A DNA stretch of 64,000 bases from Bacillota bacterium (GCA_023406895.1 JAEXTV010000024.1:19065-83064); one strand, 5' to 3'. Counted from the stretch's first letter, positions 25,107 through 34,317 are shown. Numbers and translations are program-made. Notes: a model not told the origin generated them from the sequence alone.

Positions 25107-25445
25107 GCGATTATGATTGTAATATTAAAGGCTTGCTGAATGTTTAAATGATGATTCGGTCCTCCGTCTGCATTGTAGATGCAGAAGCAGAGCCGGTTTG
25201 ATGATAATCCCCTGCCATGCATGGGAGCTTGGCACGTCACGACGGGGACGCATTTCATGTCAAAATGTCTTTTGTATATTCTGTTGTCTTTTGTGAATGC
25301 TCACCGAAATCACTTTTAAATTTTGTCTGCATCGGCGGAGCCGTCTGGATATCTGAATATGGCGCGATAGAAAATGATCCTTCCTGGGTCTGCAATCCGA
25401 ATGAATCGGCAATCACGCAAGTATAAATAAGCAAGAGGTGTCTGC

Positions 25446-26543
25446 ATGAAGCCTGTTGCTTATTTTTTATGCGCGTTGGCGCTGCTGCTCATTTGTCTCT
25501 CTCCGTGGCTGATACTCTCCTATTATGAAAAGCTGCCCCCGAAACCGTATTTTCAGGGCATCCTTTCGCTTTGGCATATTTCCGGCTGGCGTACCGGCGG
25601 TTCGTCGGGCGGAGCCTACCTGCAAAAGCGCATCACACAGTTTGAGGGGCAGAATCCGCATGTGTTCATTGAGCTGCGCACCTTGACGCCCGAGAAGGCG
25701 CTGCAGGCGCTGGAGGCCGGCGAGATGCCCGATATCGTCTCGTACCCTTACGGCACAGCTTTGGCGCTCGATTTCGCCAATCTCCCGGCTGAAACCACGA
25801 TATTTGACGGGTTGCCCGATACCGCTTATCCGTATATGTGCGGCGGCTACTGTCTGCTGGTTAATACCGACTTGCTTGCGGAAAAAGGCATTGATTTGCC
25901 GTCCGGGTGGGGCCTGCGACCGGAAGCGCTGCTATCTGCCGCTGAGACGGGCGTCTGCTTTGATTCAGAGCAAGGGTACACGGCGCTGCCCGCGTTGGCG
26001 GTTCACACCTACCCGGAGGCCGAAAAGCCGCAAGTGTCCACTTGGGGCGTGTCCGACCCGCCCGACGCGGCGCTGAACCTTCAAGCGGACTGGCAGGACG
26101 GGTTTGCGTCGTTCTGTGCCGGAGACAAGGCCATACTGATCGCGTCTCACCGGCAGCTGTTTGAGGCGAGCGAATCGTTCACGCAGGGCGACGTGCCGCC
26201 CTTTACTGCGTATGCCATAGGCCCGTATACCGATATGGTACAGATGATCGGCATCACACGCAGTGAAGACGCGCTGCGACAGTCGGCCGCCGAGAGCTTT
26301 CTTACCTACCTTTTAAGCGACAGCGCGCAAACCAAGCTGGAACCGCTCGGCGTTTTTCCCGTCAAGCCGAATCTTGAAATCTATGAGCAGAATGATATTT
26401 TGAAGAATATGTATGAGCAACTCAGCACGGGGGCCGCGCTCCCCCGCTCCGCCGATAAGAATACGCTTGACGAACTGGCCAAAGCCGCCTATGCAGGCGA
26501 TACGCATTCTTTAGCGGAGCTGCGGCGGCTGCTTGGCGGCTAG
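25446..26543 (+). CDS. Membrane-anchored extracellular solute-binding-like protein
   Basis: The 365-residue protein has an N-terminal membrane segment (about 5-25) and a family 1 solute-binding fold. The opening is LSLWHISGWRTGGSSGGAYLQKRITQFEGQNPHVFIEL, with LEAGEMPDIVSYP in the middle and a late AESFLTYLLSDSAQTKLEPLGVFPV segment. There is no lipobox Cys, so it stays as a signal-anchor protein. No permeases or ATPase accompany it. AGAGGTG precedes the ATG. The 25107-25445 spacer upstream shows no gene or clear signal. Confidence 0.72.
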   Translation: MKPVAYFLCALALLLICLSPWLILSYYEKLPPKPYFQGILSLWHISGWRTGGSSGGAYLQKRITQFEGQNPHVFIELRTLTPEKALQALEAGEMPDIVSYPYGTALALDFANLPAETTIFDGLPDTAYPYMCGGYCLLVNTDLLAEKGIDLPSGWGLRPEALLSAAETGVCFDSEQGYTALPALAVHTYPEAEKPQVSTWGVSDPPDAALNLQADWQDGFASFCAGDKAILIASHRQLFEASESFTQGDVPPFTAYAIGPYTDMVQMIGITRSEDALRQSAAESFLTYLLSDSAQTKLEPLGVFPVKPNLEIYEQNDILKNMYEQLSTGAALPRSADKNTLDELAKAAYAGDTHSLAELRRLLGG

Positions 26544-26748
26544 GATTATGCTTGTTGTTTTAATGCATTAATCTGCGGGTTGTTTCTGTACAAAGCAAGA
26601 ATGTATCATATGTTCTGTCATGCCATTCTTCCAATTCACTTAGAGACATTTTTGCATCAATGCTGTCTTGTCCATTTGCATGACCAATCAAGCTTATTTT
26701 TGATTTAGATTGGGATGATTATCTCATAATCATTGGCAAATAATCGCA

Positions 26749-26778
26749 AAAGCCGCGCCTCATATGAGGTGCGGCTTT
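26749..26778. terminator. Bidirectional terminator between convergent genes
   Basis: AAAGCCGC (26749-26756) pairs with GCGGCTTT (26771-26778), with an inner CCTCATATGAGG extension. It sits between the anchored binding protein and the first SleB-type gene. The rest of 26544-26850 shows nothing else except a GC-rich CCCGGGC/GCCCGGG inverted repeat just to the right. Confidence 0.8.
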
Positions 26779-26850
26779 GCTTCGGGATCCCCGGGCAGCA
26801 TCGCCGCCCGGGCCGGTGAATTCAAATATCATGCATCTTGGGAAACTGTT

Positions 26851-28260
26851 TTATGCAGCCTGATCTGACACATAGACCGCGAGATAGTCCTCGAAGCCAT
26901 AGGCTTTAATCAGCGCCGCAATGGTGTCCGGCGTCGCCACGCCATCTGCGGCTAATCCGTTTGTCTCCTGGAACAGCGTAATCGCGTTACGGGTTTTCTT
27001 ATCAAAATGGCTGTTCTCATTCACATGGAACCCGATTGCGTTGAGCATCTGCTGAATACGCAGCACACGCGCCGATGGGTTACACCCGTACTGGGCATAC
27101 TTATACGTGCGTTCATACAGTTTCGGCGGAATGCCGTCGCCATTGAATCGCCCGCCATACGGATACAGGTAGAAACAATGGCCCTTGATTTGGGTGTAAT
27201 AGTCGTTTCTGCCCCAGTCTTTGCCCGCCTTTGAATGCGACTTAAAGAAATACACATTCTGCGGCAGCACCCAATACTCATCATCCAGCACCGCTCTCGC
27301 CGCTCGTTTTGCGGCGGGTGTCGGGCGTGTACGGCTCGAATAAGCAAACTGACCCGTTTTCACAGCCCTTGCGATCGTATCACCGAATTCCTCGGTGTTG
27401 AGCACCCGGTTCATCACCACATTGCCCACAGCGACCATGCCCTCAAAGGTTTCGCCGCGTGCTTCGCTCGTAATGATTTGCGCAAGCAGATAAAGCTCGT
27501 CATCCGTGTACTCATACGAATTTGTGGAATAACCCATGTCATCATAGTAACTGCCCGATTCGTCCACAAAGAACGAAACAAGTTCATCCACAGCCTTAGG
27601 CGTTGCCGCAAAATCCGGTGTCGGTGTCGGTTCGGGCGTCGGCTCCGGTGTTGACTCAGCCGCATCAATGATCGTCGCTGCCGTGTCCGTGGTGTCGTCA
27701 AACAACATGGATGTCACGGTGGGCGCATCGGGAATCTGCACCTGTTTTTCCTCCACATTGAGCAGAGACGTATCAATATTCAATTGTTCGATTCGCGGAT
27801 TGTGCCTAATGACAACAGCCGGCTCCGCGACTTTTTCCGAGGCCGCATGGCCGCCTTCCGGCAGTACAAACACAAGCAGCCCAGCCGCAATGGCAAGACC
27901 CGTCACGGTGTATGCGGCAATCAGTTTAATGCGATGACTTCTTCGTCTTGCAAGGTTTGTTTCCGTGATGTCCTTCACTTTAAGAAGTCTGTAAAACCTT
28001 TTTTTGAGTGTGAGCCGGTGGCTGTGATTTTTTCCGTGAAAACGGCGCACGCTGTCGGCTGCCACTCGTGTGACCTCTTCATCTGTCAATTTTTTCTTGG
28101 CGAGAATCGCCGGGGTCTCCTCCAGATACATGATATCCGGTTCATCCGCTTTGGTCAGCTTTTTCACAGTCGCTGTCCGGCCGGTTTCCATCGGCCCGGC
28201 TTTTTCGTTTTGTAAATGAAAAAGCTTTCCCAGAGCACGAATGCCCGTTTTAAATTTCAT
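26851..28260 (-). CDS. Membrane-anchored SleB-type cell wall hydrolase 1
   Basis: The 469-residue protein has a basic cytoplasmic region (1-111) and a membrane helix (112-133). A linker with a PEPTPEPTPTP stretch follows. The SleB hydrolase_2 domain (about 236-375) carries the catalytic-type Glu266 in IITSEARGETFEGMVAVGNV, and a C-terminal peptidoglycan-binding domain spans about 396-456. SleB enzymes are lytic transglycosylases that cut peptidoglycan. Classical SleB is secreted with its binding domain first; this protein is anchored with the binding domain last. Two paralogues lie downstream of its promoter region at 28.5 and 30.9 kb. Its promoter has a WalR-like repeat. Confidence 0.85.
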   Translation of the reverse strand: MKFKTGIRALGKLFHLQNEKAGPMETGRTATVKKLTKADEPDIMYLEETPAILAKKKLTDEEVTRVAADSVRRFHGKNHSHRLTLKKRFYRLLKVKDITETNLARRRSHRIKLIAAYTVTGLAIAAGLLVFVLPEGGHAASEKVAEPAVVIRHNPRIEQLNIDTSLLNVEEKQVQIPDAPTVTSMLFDDTTDTAATIIDAAESTPEPTPEPTPTPDFAATPKAVDELVSFFVDESGSYYDDMGYSTNSYEYTDDELYLLAQIITSEARGETFEGMVAVGNVVMNRVLNTEEFGDTIARAVKTGQFAYSSRTRPTPAAKRAARAVLDDEYWVLPQNVYFFKSHSKAGKDWGRNDYYTQIKGHCFYLYPYGGRFNGDGIPPKLYERTYKYAQYGCNPSARVLRIQQMLNAIGFHVNENSHFDKKTRNAITLFQETNGLAADGVATPDTIAALIKAYGFEDYLAVYVSDQAA

Positions 28261-28310
28261 CTGTCTTTCAATCTCTCCCTTGTTATACTAACAATTTTCC
28301 CGCATGAGCC

Positions 28311-28364
28311 ATCATAACTGAGGTCTATCTGTTTGTCAATGGAATTTGTAATACTTTCGTAATA
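28311..28364 (-). promoter_or_regulatory. Promoter and WalR-like box of hydrolase 1
   Basis: On the minus strand TTGACA (28339-28334) and TATGAT (28316-28311) are 17 bp apart. Eight bases upstream of the -35 lies the direct repeat TATTAC-N5-TATTAC (28364-28348). The WalR/YycF consensus is TGTWAH-N5-TGTWAH, so each half differs at one base. Confidence 0.65.
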
Positions 28365-28457
28365 TATATATGTATAGTTTTCAAAAATGACACAATTTAT
28401 TCATATTCAAAGGGTAAGTAATAGTTTACTTAATTTTATAAAGATTTGATTTAATAA

Positions 28458-28488
28458 AAAAAGAAGCGCTTATATTTGGCTTCTTTTT
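28458..28488 (-). terminator. Terminator of hydrolase 2
   Basis: AAAAAGAAGC (28458-28467) pairs with GCTTCTTTTT (28479-28488), directly downstream of the hydrolase 2 stop on the minus strand. Confidence 0.8.
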
Positions 28489-28515
28489 ATTTAAACAATA
28501 ACGTTTTTCGGCTTA

Positions 28516-29766
28516 TCAGCCGTAATATCTGGCACAATAGTTATCAAACCCAAAGGCATTGATCAGCGCCTTCACGGTATCCGTACCCGCAACGCCGTCA
28601 GCTCCCAGGCCCTGAGATGCCTGAAACTGCTTGAGCGCTTCCGTGGTTCCTTTACCGAAGACGCCGTCCGCCGAAACGCTGTATCCGAGAGCGCCCAGCA
28701 TATACTGTAACCGCTTGACACGCTCCTGAGCTTTGCAGCCGTACTGTGCGTATTTATAGGTGCGGTCAAAAAGCTTTGGCGGAATGGATCCGTTGTTGTT
28801 TCGACCGCTAAGATTGTCTGTATAGAAACACTGGTCGCCTATCTTCTTGTAAAATTTATGGCTGCCCCAGTTCTCTCCTTCCGGTTTGCTCGAATTGAAG
28901 TTGTACGAGTTTTGCGGTACAACCCAATACTCGCTGTCCAGCACAGCGCTCGCCGCGTTCATGGAAGCCTGCGACCATGTACCGTCGGAATAGGGAAAAG
29001 CACTGGACCTGATCACCTGCTCAATTGATTGACCCGTACGCAGTACGCGATTCATCACCACATTTCCCACGGCAACCAAACCGTCAGTCGGCTGTCCCCG
29101 CGCTTCAATCTCGATGATCCTCGCAAGAAGTTTTAAGTCGTTCTCCGTATAGGCATATGAATTGCTTGAATAACCCATGTCGTTGTAGTAGGCATCCGCC
29201 TGTACCACAAAAGCGGCAGCCGCGTCGTCAATGCCCGCAGGCTTTTGGCCCATATCACCCGAAGCTTCCTGCGGCGGTGCTGTCAGCTGCGGCGTGGATT
29301 GCGGCTTGGGTGTTTTGGTCGGCTTCGGCGTTGCGGATGGCTTTTCGTCCGGCTTCTCTGTCTTCTTGGGTGTCGGCTTCGGTGTCGGTTTCGGCGTTGG
29401 CTCGGGTGTTGCCATGATATCGGGCGGTGTCGTCGGTATCGGCGTCACATCCGGCGGTGTCGTCGGTATTGGTGTGGGAGCGGGCGTCGACATAGCGTCT
29501 TGCTGTGTATCCTCCGGTTTCGGCGCAGCCTTGCCGCCTCCGGCCAGTACCACGGTCATCAAAACGGCAACCACAACAAAACCCACGGCAGCGTACATGG
29601 CCAATCGGCGTGTGCGCCCGGATTTGGGCCTCTTCTGCAGGCTTGTCTTAAAACTGCGGAAAAACAAAATCAGCTTAGCAAGAAGCTTTAACAACAGCCC
29701 ATTTTTCGAGCTGCGGCTTTTGTATGATCGCCCGGGAAAAGATTTGCCGTTTTTATTCATGCACAT
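28516..29766 (-). CDS. Membrane-anchored SleB-type cell wall hydrolase 2
   Basis: The 416-residue paralogue has a short basic cytoplasmic tail (about 1-52) and a membrane helix near 54-75. A long Pro/Thr/Lys linker follows, with repeated PTPKPTPK and TPIPTTPPD units that suggest wall spanning. The hydrolase_2 domain begins with YYNDMGYSSNSYAYTENDL and IIEIEARGQPTDGLVAVGNV, and a peptidoglycan-binding domain ends the protein (RLQYMLGALGYSVSADGVFG). The expected Glu is kept in EIEARG. It has its own promoter and terminator, so the three paralogues are separate transcription units. Confidence 0.85.
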   Translation of the reverse strand: MCMNKNGKSFPGRSYKSRSSKNGLLLKLLAKLILFFRSFKTSLQKRPKSGRTRRLAMYAAVGFVVVAVLMTVVLAGGGKAAPKPEDTQQDAMSTPAPTPIPTTPPDVTPIPTTPPDIMATPEPTPKPTPKPTPKKTEKPDEKPSATPKPTKTPKPQSTPQLTAPPQEASGDMGQKPAGIDDAAAAFVVQADAYYNDMGYSSNSYAYTENDLKLLARIIEIEARGQPTDGLVAVGNVVMNRVLRTGQSIEQVIRSSAFPYSDGTWSQASMNAASAVLDSEYWVVPQNSYNFNSSKPEGENWGSHKFYKKIGDQCFYTDNLSGRNNNGSIPPKLFDRTYKYAQYGCKAQERVKRLQYMLGALGYSVSADGVFGKGTTEALKQFQASQGLGADGVAGTDTVKALINAFGFDNYCARYYG

Positions 29767-29795
29767 CTCCTTGCTTTTTCCTATGCCGCATGGTC

Positions 29796-29849
29796 ATTAT
29801 AACCCGAGTTACGCGGGTTTGTAAACTTATTTGTAATATATTCGTAATA
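29796..29849 (-). promoter_or_regulatory. Promoter and WalR-like box of hydrolase 2
   Basis: On the minus strand TTTACA (29825-29820) and TATAAT (29801-29796) are 18 bp apart. Seven bases upstream lies TATTAC-N5-TATTAC (29849-29833), the same layout as at hydrolase 1. I see nothing else supported in 29850-30233. Confidence 0.65.
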
Positions 29850-30233
29850 TTTGTCGATCAGTGATCGGCAACGCATGAAGTTTAAAACAACGGGCTGTAA
29901 TAAAATGAGTATATTGCTGAAAAAAGCTCGAAACTGATCACCGCGCAGTGGTAAGGAATCCCTTTCTCCTGCAACGGCAGGACATTCATCCGTTTCAGCC
30001 GCTGCAATCGGCGGCAGGTTTCATCGCTATAAATGACAAGCTTGCACGAATGAGCATCTCGAAAGTGATAAGTGATGCCGATGCGCATCCTGTGAAGATT
30101 CTGTTTCGCTTATCGCCTTGATTCATCTTCTATCATGCAGTGAAGATCAGTGAGTTTCTTTCATTATAATAATGACATGACAACTGTCGGCATAGGCCGC
30201 CCAGTGAGTCAAAACATCGAAGTCTATCTGCAC

Positions 30234-30596
30234 TCATTCGATAACCGTATGTCTGTGGTTTTTGAGTGCATCGATTGACCGTTGTATATTCTCTTCCTTC
30301 ACAAGCACATAATCCGTTTCATAGGTGGACACCGCAAACAGGCTGATGCCTTCATCGGCCAGTATCTTTGATATATGCGCCATGATACCCACCAGTGAAA
30401 AATCGAGCGGTCCTTTGATGCGCAGCGCGCGCCAACCCGTTTCCGCTTTGCATCCCAGCGGTGCTTTGTCTTCCTCGCACACGAGCGACACTTCCCCGCC
30501 GCTCATGGTGAGCGAAACGAATTCACCTTGTGGCAGCACGGGTTTATCGAGCGCACACACGGCGAATCGCCCTGTAAGCAATTCAAGCTCCATCAT
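30234..30596 (-). CDS. ACT-domain protein
   Basis: The 120-residue protein ends in an ACT-like module (FSLVGIMAHISKILADEGISLFAVSTYETDYVLVKEENIQRSIDAL). An N-terminal part WRALRIKGPLDF precedes it, the arrangement of ACT_7/CASTOR-like amino-acid-binding proteins. Such proteins bind small ligands, often amino acids, as regulators. No partner gene is adjacent. GGGAGAAT precedes the first of two consecutive ATG codons at 30596. Confidence 0.8.
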   Translation of the reverse strand: MMELELLTGRFAVCALDKPVLPQGEFVSLTMSGGEVSLVCEEDKAPLGCKAETGWRALRIKGPLDFSLVGIMAHISKILADEGISLFAVSTYETDYVLVKEENIQRSIDALKNHRHTVIE

Positions 30597-30741
30597 ATTC
30601 TCCCATTCTCTATCATTTTAATTAGTCATATTTGAGTAACGTATCACTATCAAAAGCATGCCAAGTCGTCAGCCTTTAGGCGACGGTTTTTGTTGCTCAT
30701 AGAGAGCTAATCAAGCGTGTATTTACAGCTTTCTCTAAAGA

Positions 30742-30803
30742 GAAAGCTGTTGCCAATCAGGCGACTGTTGCGGTCTTTAATTAACGGCTTACCTTATCCG
30801 TAC
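30742..30803. repeat. Intergenic repeat, copy B1
   Basis: GAAAGCTGTTGCC followed by AGGCGACTG and later CTTACCTTATCCGTA recurs as copy B2 at 34785-34853. An inverted repeat CAGCTTTCTC/GAGAAAGCTG lies at its left edge. The interval 30597-30923 holds this repeat and the terminator, with no gene. Confidence 0.5.
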
Positions 30804-30866
30804 CACAACTTTTTTCGAATGCAATTATATCCTTAGACGAGGAGCTTCTTTAGAATTTTATAAACA

Positions 30867-30895
30867 ATAAAACGGGAGCAACAGTGTTGCCCCCG
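30867..30895 (-). terminator. Terminator of hydrolase 3
   Basis: CGGG and GCAAC (30873-30882) pair with GTTGC and CCCG (30886-30895), each strand having one bulged base. The minus strand continues with TTTTATTG. Confidence 0.7.
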
Positions 30896-30923
30896 GATTC
30901 ATACAGGTCTAAAAACACATTAT

Positions 30924-32453
30924 CTACTCGCCTTTGGCCAGAAACTGCTGATAATAGTTGGTAACACCGAAGGTATCAATCAGTTTCTCCACGGTAGCCG
31001 GGCCCGCAATACCGTCCGCTTCCATGCCGTATTTGCTCTGGAACTCCTTGAGCGCGTCCACTGAGTCTTTTCCGAAATAACCATCCGCTTTCACATCGTA
31101 GCCGAGCTTGTTGAGCATATACTGTATGCGTTTCACACGCGCCTCCGGCTTACAGCCATACTGCGCGTATTTATATGTTCTGTCGAAAAGTTTGGGCGGT
31201 GCTTCCCCGCCGCGGTGCCGTCCGCCGTAGCTGTGCGAATAGAAGCAGTGACCGCCGATTTTGGTATAGAACTTGTGGCTGCCCCAATCGCTTCCGGATG
31301 GCGCGCCCGAACGGAAATAATACACATCCTGCGCGATCACCCAAACCTCATCCTGCAGCACATACCGCGCGGCCTTTTTCGCACCCGAGGTCGGCTTCAC
31401 ATTCGGATTATACGCGAATTGCCCCGGTGCCGTAATGACATCCTTCACAGAATTCGGGAATTTGTAACGGTTCAGCACACGGTTCATCACCACATTCCCC
31501 ACAGCAATCATGCCGGTGCGCGACTCACCGCGGGCTTCGCTCGTGATGATCTGAGCGAGTATATACACATCGTCTTCGGTATAATCATAGTGATTCGACG
31601 AGTAGCCCATATCATTGTAATACTTGTCAGCCTCGACAATAAAATCTTTCACGCAGTTTTCAATTGTCACCGGCGGCGGAGTCGGGTCAGGGTTGGTCGT
31701 GGGTATGGGTGTCGGTTCTTCCGTCGGTTCCACTGTCGGTTCCACTGTCGGCTCTATGGTGGGCTCTAAGCTTTCCACCGGCGTTTGTGCCTCACCCTCC
31801 GTTGCCATCAAACCATTCACGCTGACTTCCGGTTCATTTGTAGCCGAGGCTGCCGGAGTCTCCTGCACGGTCGGCGCTGCCTGATTACCGCCGCGGATTG
31901 TGATATCATCCGCTGCGGCAACTTCGAGCCCGCTGCTTGCGCTCGGGCTTGAATCAACCGTGGATGCAGCTTTCCCGCCCGGCACGAGCACCACCACAAG
32001 CAGCACGGTGGCCACAGCGATGCCTGTCCCAATGTAAGCCAGCAGCATCCGCCTGCGGCGCTGCCTCTTGGTCACGCGCTTATGGTTCATCGCAAAATCC
32101 AGCGCGGCGCTTTCTTTTGTTCGTTTACCCGTCACGGTGTCCTTGACCACGCGCAGTTTAGACGCGAATGATGCCTTGCTGCTCCGGTGACGGCGGCTCA
32201 TGTTGAGGCTGCCCGCAACTGGTTTGGAGGGTTTTGCTGTCTTGGCCCGATGCCCAAATTCAGCATCATCAAAAGAACCGGCTGCCGAAGTCGGTATGTC
32301 TTTCAAATAATCAGAATCGTCCACAGCCGGTATGATCACCGGCGCACCCTGCATTTCATTGTCTTCAAAATCGGGAATTGCAATCCGGCGCGTCGGAACA
32401 GGCGGTTGTTTCTTGTTTTTCAGTTTTTCAAGAATGCCGGGATGTTTGCCCAT
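30924..32453 (-). CDS. Membrane-anchored SleB-type cell wall hydrolase 3
   Basis: The 509-residue protein is the longest of the three paralogues. A cytoplasmic region (about 1-137) includes a short FDDAEF acidic patch and very basic stretches, and a membrane helix covers about 138-158. The linker repeats PTVEPTVEPTEEPTP. The hydrolase_2 domain carries YYNDMGYSSNHYDYTEDDV and IITSEARGESRTGMIAVGNV, and the peptidoglycan-binding domain RIQYMLNKLGYDVKADGYFGKDSV ends it. The role should be remodelling of vegetative or mother-cell wall by cleavage of glycan strands. That it is vegetative rather than spore-specific is inferred from the promoter. Confidence 0.86.
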   Translation of the reverse strand: MGKHPGILEKLKNKKQPPVPTRRIAIPDFEDNEMQGAPVIIPAVDDSDYLKDIPTSAAGSFDDAEFGHRAKTAKPSKPVAGSLNMSRRHRSSKASFASKLRVVKDTVTGKRTKESAALDFAMNHKRVTKRQRRRRMLLAYIGTGIAVATVLLVVVLVPGGKAASTVDSSPSASSGLEVAAADDITIRGGNQAAPTVQETPAASATNEPEVSVNGLMATEGEAQTPVESLEPTIEPTVEPTVEPTEEPTPIPTTNPDPTPPPVTIENCVKDFIVEADKYYNDMGYSSNHYDYTEDDVYILAQIITSEARGESRTGMIAVGNVVMNRVLNRYKFPNSVKDVITAPGQFAYNPNVKPTSGAKKAARYVLQDEVWVIAQDVYYFRSGAPSGSDWGSHKFYTKIGGHCFYSHSYGGRHRGGEAPPKLFDRTYKYAQYGCKPEARVKRIQYMLNKLGYDVKADGYFGKDSVDALKEFQSKYGMEADGIAGPATVEKLIDTFGVTNYYQQFLAKGE

Positions 32454-32494
32454 TATGCACTCTCCTTATCAAAAGGATACGTATTCCCACAGTC

Positions 32495-32547
32495 ATCATA
32501 GCTTAAAAAATTCATCATGTCAATATTTCCGTAACATTTTTGTAACA
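32495..32547 (-). promoter_or_regulatory. Promoter and WalR box of hydrolase 3
   Basis: On the minus strand TTGACA (32523-32518) and TATGAT (32500-32495) are 17 bp apart. Seven bases upstream lies TGTTAC-AAAAA-TGTTAC (32547-32531), a perfect match to the WalR/YycF consensus TGTWAH-N5-TGTWAH. Confidence 0.75.
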
Positions 32548-32570
32548 TTTAGCCATTTACAGCGCTAAAT

Positions 32571-33059
32571 CTACATAAATTTGTCCAACTGTTCCTGTAA
32601 ATATGGCGTCGACGCGGTTTGACCCGGTGCAGCGCCATGCAGCTGAATAACGCGGTTCACCGCAGCGCCGCGTTTTACCAGCCGACCGATCAGCTTTTGC
32701 AGCCCCTTTGACGGAGCGGGATTGGGGTCGGCCTGAACCGTGAAAAACACGATCTGCTTACCCGCCGCGTTTAGATGACTTAAAAAAGTGTTGACTGCGG
32801 GCACGGTGCGCGAGGCCCATATGGGTGATCCGATATAGATTGTCGCGTACTCATCCAGCAGGCTCGCCGGATTGCTTTTGAGACGGCTCTTCGTCCCGGT
32901 CATTGCGCCGAACCCGCCCGCCATAAACAATAAAAACTTTCCTTTTCTTTTCTTAACCTCTTCAAGCTCAAAAATCTGTGCACCAAGGCGTTGGGCAATG
33001 AGTGTCGCGGCCTCTCTCGTGCTGCCGTTTAATGAATAATAAACAACCGCTGTTGTCAT
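32571..33059 (-). CDS. Flavodoxin-family protein
   Basis: The 162-residue protein has a flavodoxin fold: phosphate loop YSLNGSTREAA (about 8-18), YIGSPIWASRTVPAVNTFL for the flavin ring loop, and strand IVFFTVQADPNPAPSKG. It should bind FMN and act in electron transfer or as a small reductase. GGGAGGGAGTCC precedes the ATG. It lies 14 bp behind the TetR gene in one operon, so the regulator probably controls it. Confidence 0.85.
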   Translation of the reverse strand: MTTAVVYYSLNGSTREAATLIAQRLGAQIFELEEVKKRKGKFLLFMAGGFGAMTGTKSRLKSNPASLLDEYATIYIGSPIWASRTVPAVNTFLSHLNAAGKQIVFFTVQADPNPAPSKGLQKLIGRLVKRGAAVNRVIQLHGAAPGQTASTPYLQEQLDKFM

Positions 33060-33073
33060 GGACTCCCTCCCTA

Positions 33074-33652
33074 TTACAAAGCGAACAGCGCCTCCTTGAG
33101 GCCAAGTGTTTTGGCCGTCATTTCGCGTATGCCGCTTTTTGTTTCGTCGCTGAGCATAGGCTTATAGTGCAAATAAGAATCGATGCCCAAAAAGGCGATT
33201 GCCGCACAGGCAGACGGATTCTTAAGCCGGAAGTATCCTTGCGCAATGCCCTCCTCCACCACGTCTTCCAGCAGCGGCAGCAGTGCAAGCATGCGTTCTT
33301 CCTTGATCACCGTACAGTACCACTCGGGTTCCAGATCTTTAAAATAAGTATTGGCCTCGTTTGCGGTCTGTCCCTGCTCTATCAGTGCCGATACGAAAAA
33401 CTCCGCTTTAGATATGGCATCGCCGAGTGTTTCCATCTGTTCGAGCAGATTCTTTCGGTATTCTTCGAGCTGCATCGCCACAATATAGCGCACGATGGAC
33501 AGTTTGCTCTCAAAGTGATAGAAAAACGTGCCCTTGGCGATACCGGCCAGCGCGCATATCTCCTCCACAGGCGTATTCTCATAGCCCTTTTCGCTGAACA
33601 GCGTACGCGCACTGCTTAATATGAGCATTTTTGTCGCTCTTTCTCCAGACAT
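33074..33652 (-). CDS. TetR-family regulator
   Basis: The 192-residue protein starts MSGERATKMLILSSARTLFSEKGYENTPVEEICALAGIAKGTFFYHFESKLSIV, a standard TetR helix-turn-helix. A helical ligand-binding domain of about 140 residues follows. The inducer is unknown. The ATG at 33652 is taken because AAAGGAGGATGTT precedes it; an earlier start would place that site inside the gene. It probably represses its own operon with the flavodoxin. Confidence 0.88.
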   Translation of the reverse strand: MSGERATKMLILSSARTLFSEKGYENTPVEEICALAGIAKGTFFYHFESKLSIVRYIVAMQLEEYRKNLLEQMETLGDAISKAEFFVSALIEQGQTANEANTYFKDLEPEWYCTVIKEERMLALLPLLEDVVEEGIAQGYFRLKNPSACAAIAFLGIDSYLHYKPMLSDETKSGIREMTAKTLGLKEALFAL

Positions 33653-33735
33653 AACATCCTCCTTTGTGACTGTCAACATGTATAGCGAGATTATTGACCA
33701 AAGTCGGAAATTTATACCTCGAGAAGCGGATCAGT

Positions 33736-34317
33736 TTAATAGAGTTGAGTCAATAAACAGGTATCTTCGTAAACGCGGAGGCGAGCAAACCCCGACGGAC
33801 GTATGTCGTAGCAAAAACAATGCTGAAAATCACCATGCAGCAGGGACGAAAGCGCCGCGATAATGACACCCTTGTGCGTCACGATAAGTACGCGCTGTCC
33901 GTCGTGCTGCACTGCGGCCTGCCGGACGGTTTCATACGCGTTTTGCAGAAAGCGCGCCACATTGTCTCCGTCCGGAAATGTAAACGTCTGTGGATCATTC
34001 ATATACTCCTGCCAGGCTTCGGGCATGCGCTGCGCAATGTCATCCGCGCTGAGTCCTTCAAAGCGCCCGAAATCCATTTCTCGAAGTGTTTGCTTCATAA
34101 TGGCAGGCCTTCGCGGCGCAACGATGCGCGCGGTCTGCACCGCGCGGTGGCTGCCGCTCACATAAACGACATCCGGCTCCATCGCTTCAAAATGCTTAGC
34201 CGTGCGTTTGGTCTCGGCAATACCTTGCGGAGATAAGGGCGGGTTGATGCTTCCGCAGTAAAGCCCTTTTTCGTTACAGATTGTTTTGCCGTGTCTTAGC
34301 AAAATGAGTTCGGTCAT
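33736..34317 (-). CDS. Histidine phosphatase (phosphoglycerate-mutase-like)
   Basis: The 193-residue protein starts MTELILLRHGKTICNEKGLYCGSINPPLSPQG with the catalytic RHG (8-10). It continues with LREMDFGRFEGLSADDI and the second catalytic His in VLIVTHKGVI. This is the CobC/GpmB branch; alpha-ribazole phosphate or a general small phosphate ester are possible substrates. No cobalamin gene is nearby. The ATG at 34317 follows GAGGAGAGCC. Confidence 0.88.
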   Translation of the reverse strand: MTELILLRHGKTICNEKGLYCGSINPPLSPQGIAETKRTAKHFEAMEPDVVYVSGSHRAVQTARIVAPRRPAIMKQTLREMDFGRFEGLSADDIAQRMPEAWQEYMNDPQTFTFPDGDNVARFLQNAYETVRQAAVQHDGQRVLIVTHKGVIIAALSSLLHGDFQHCFCYDIRPSGFARLRVYEDTCLLTQLY

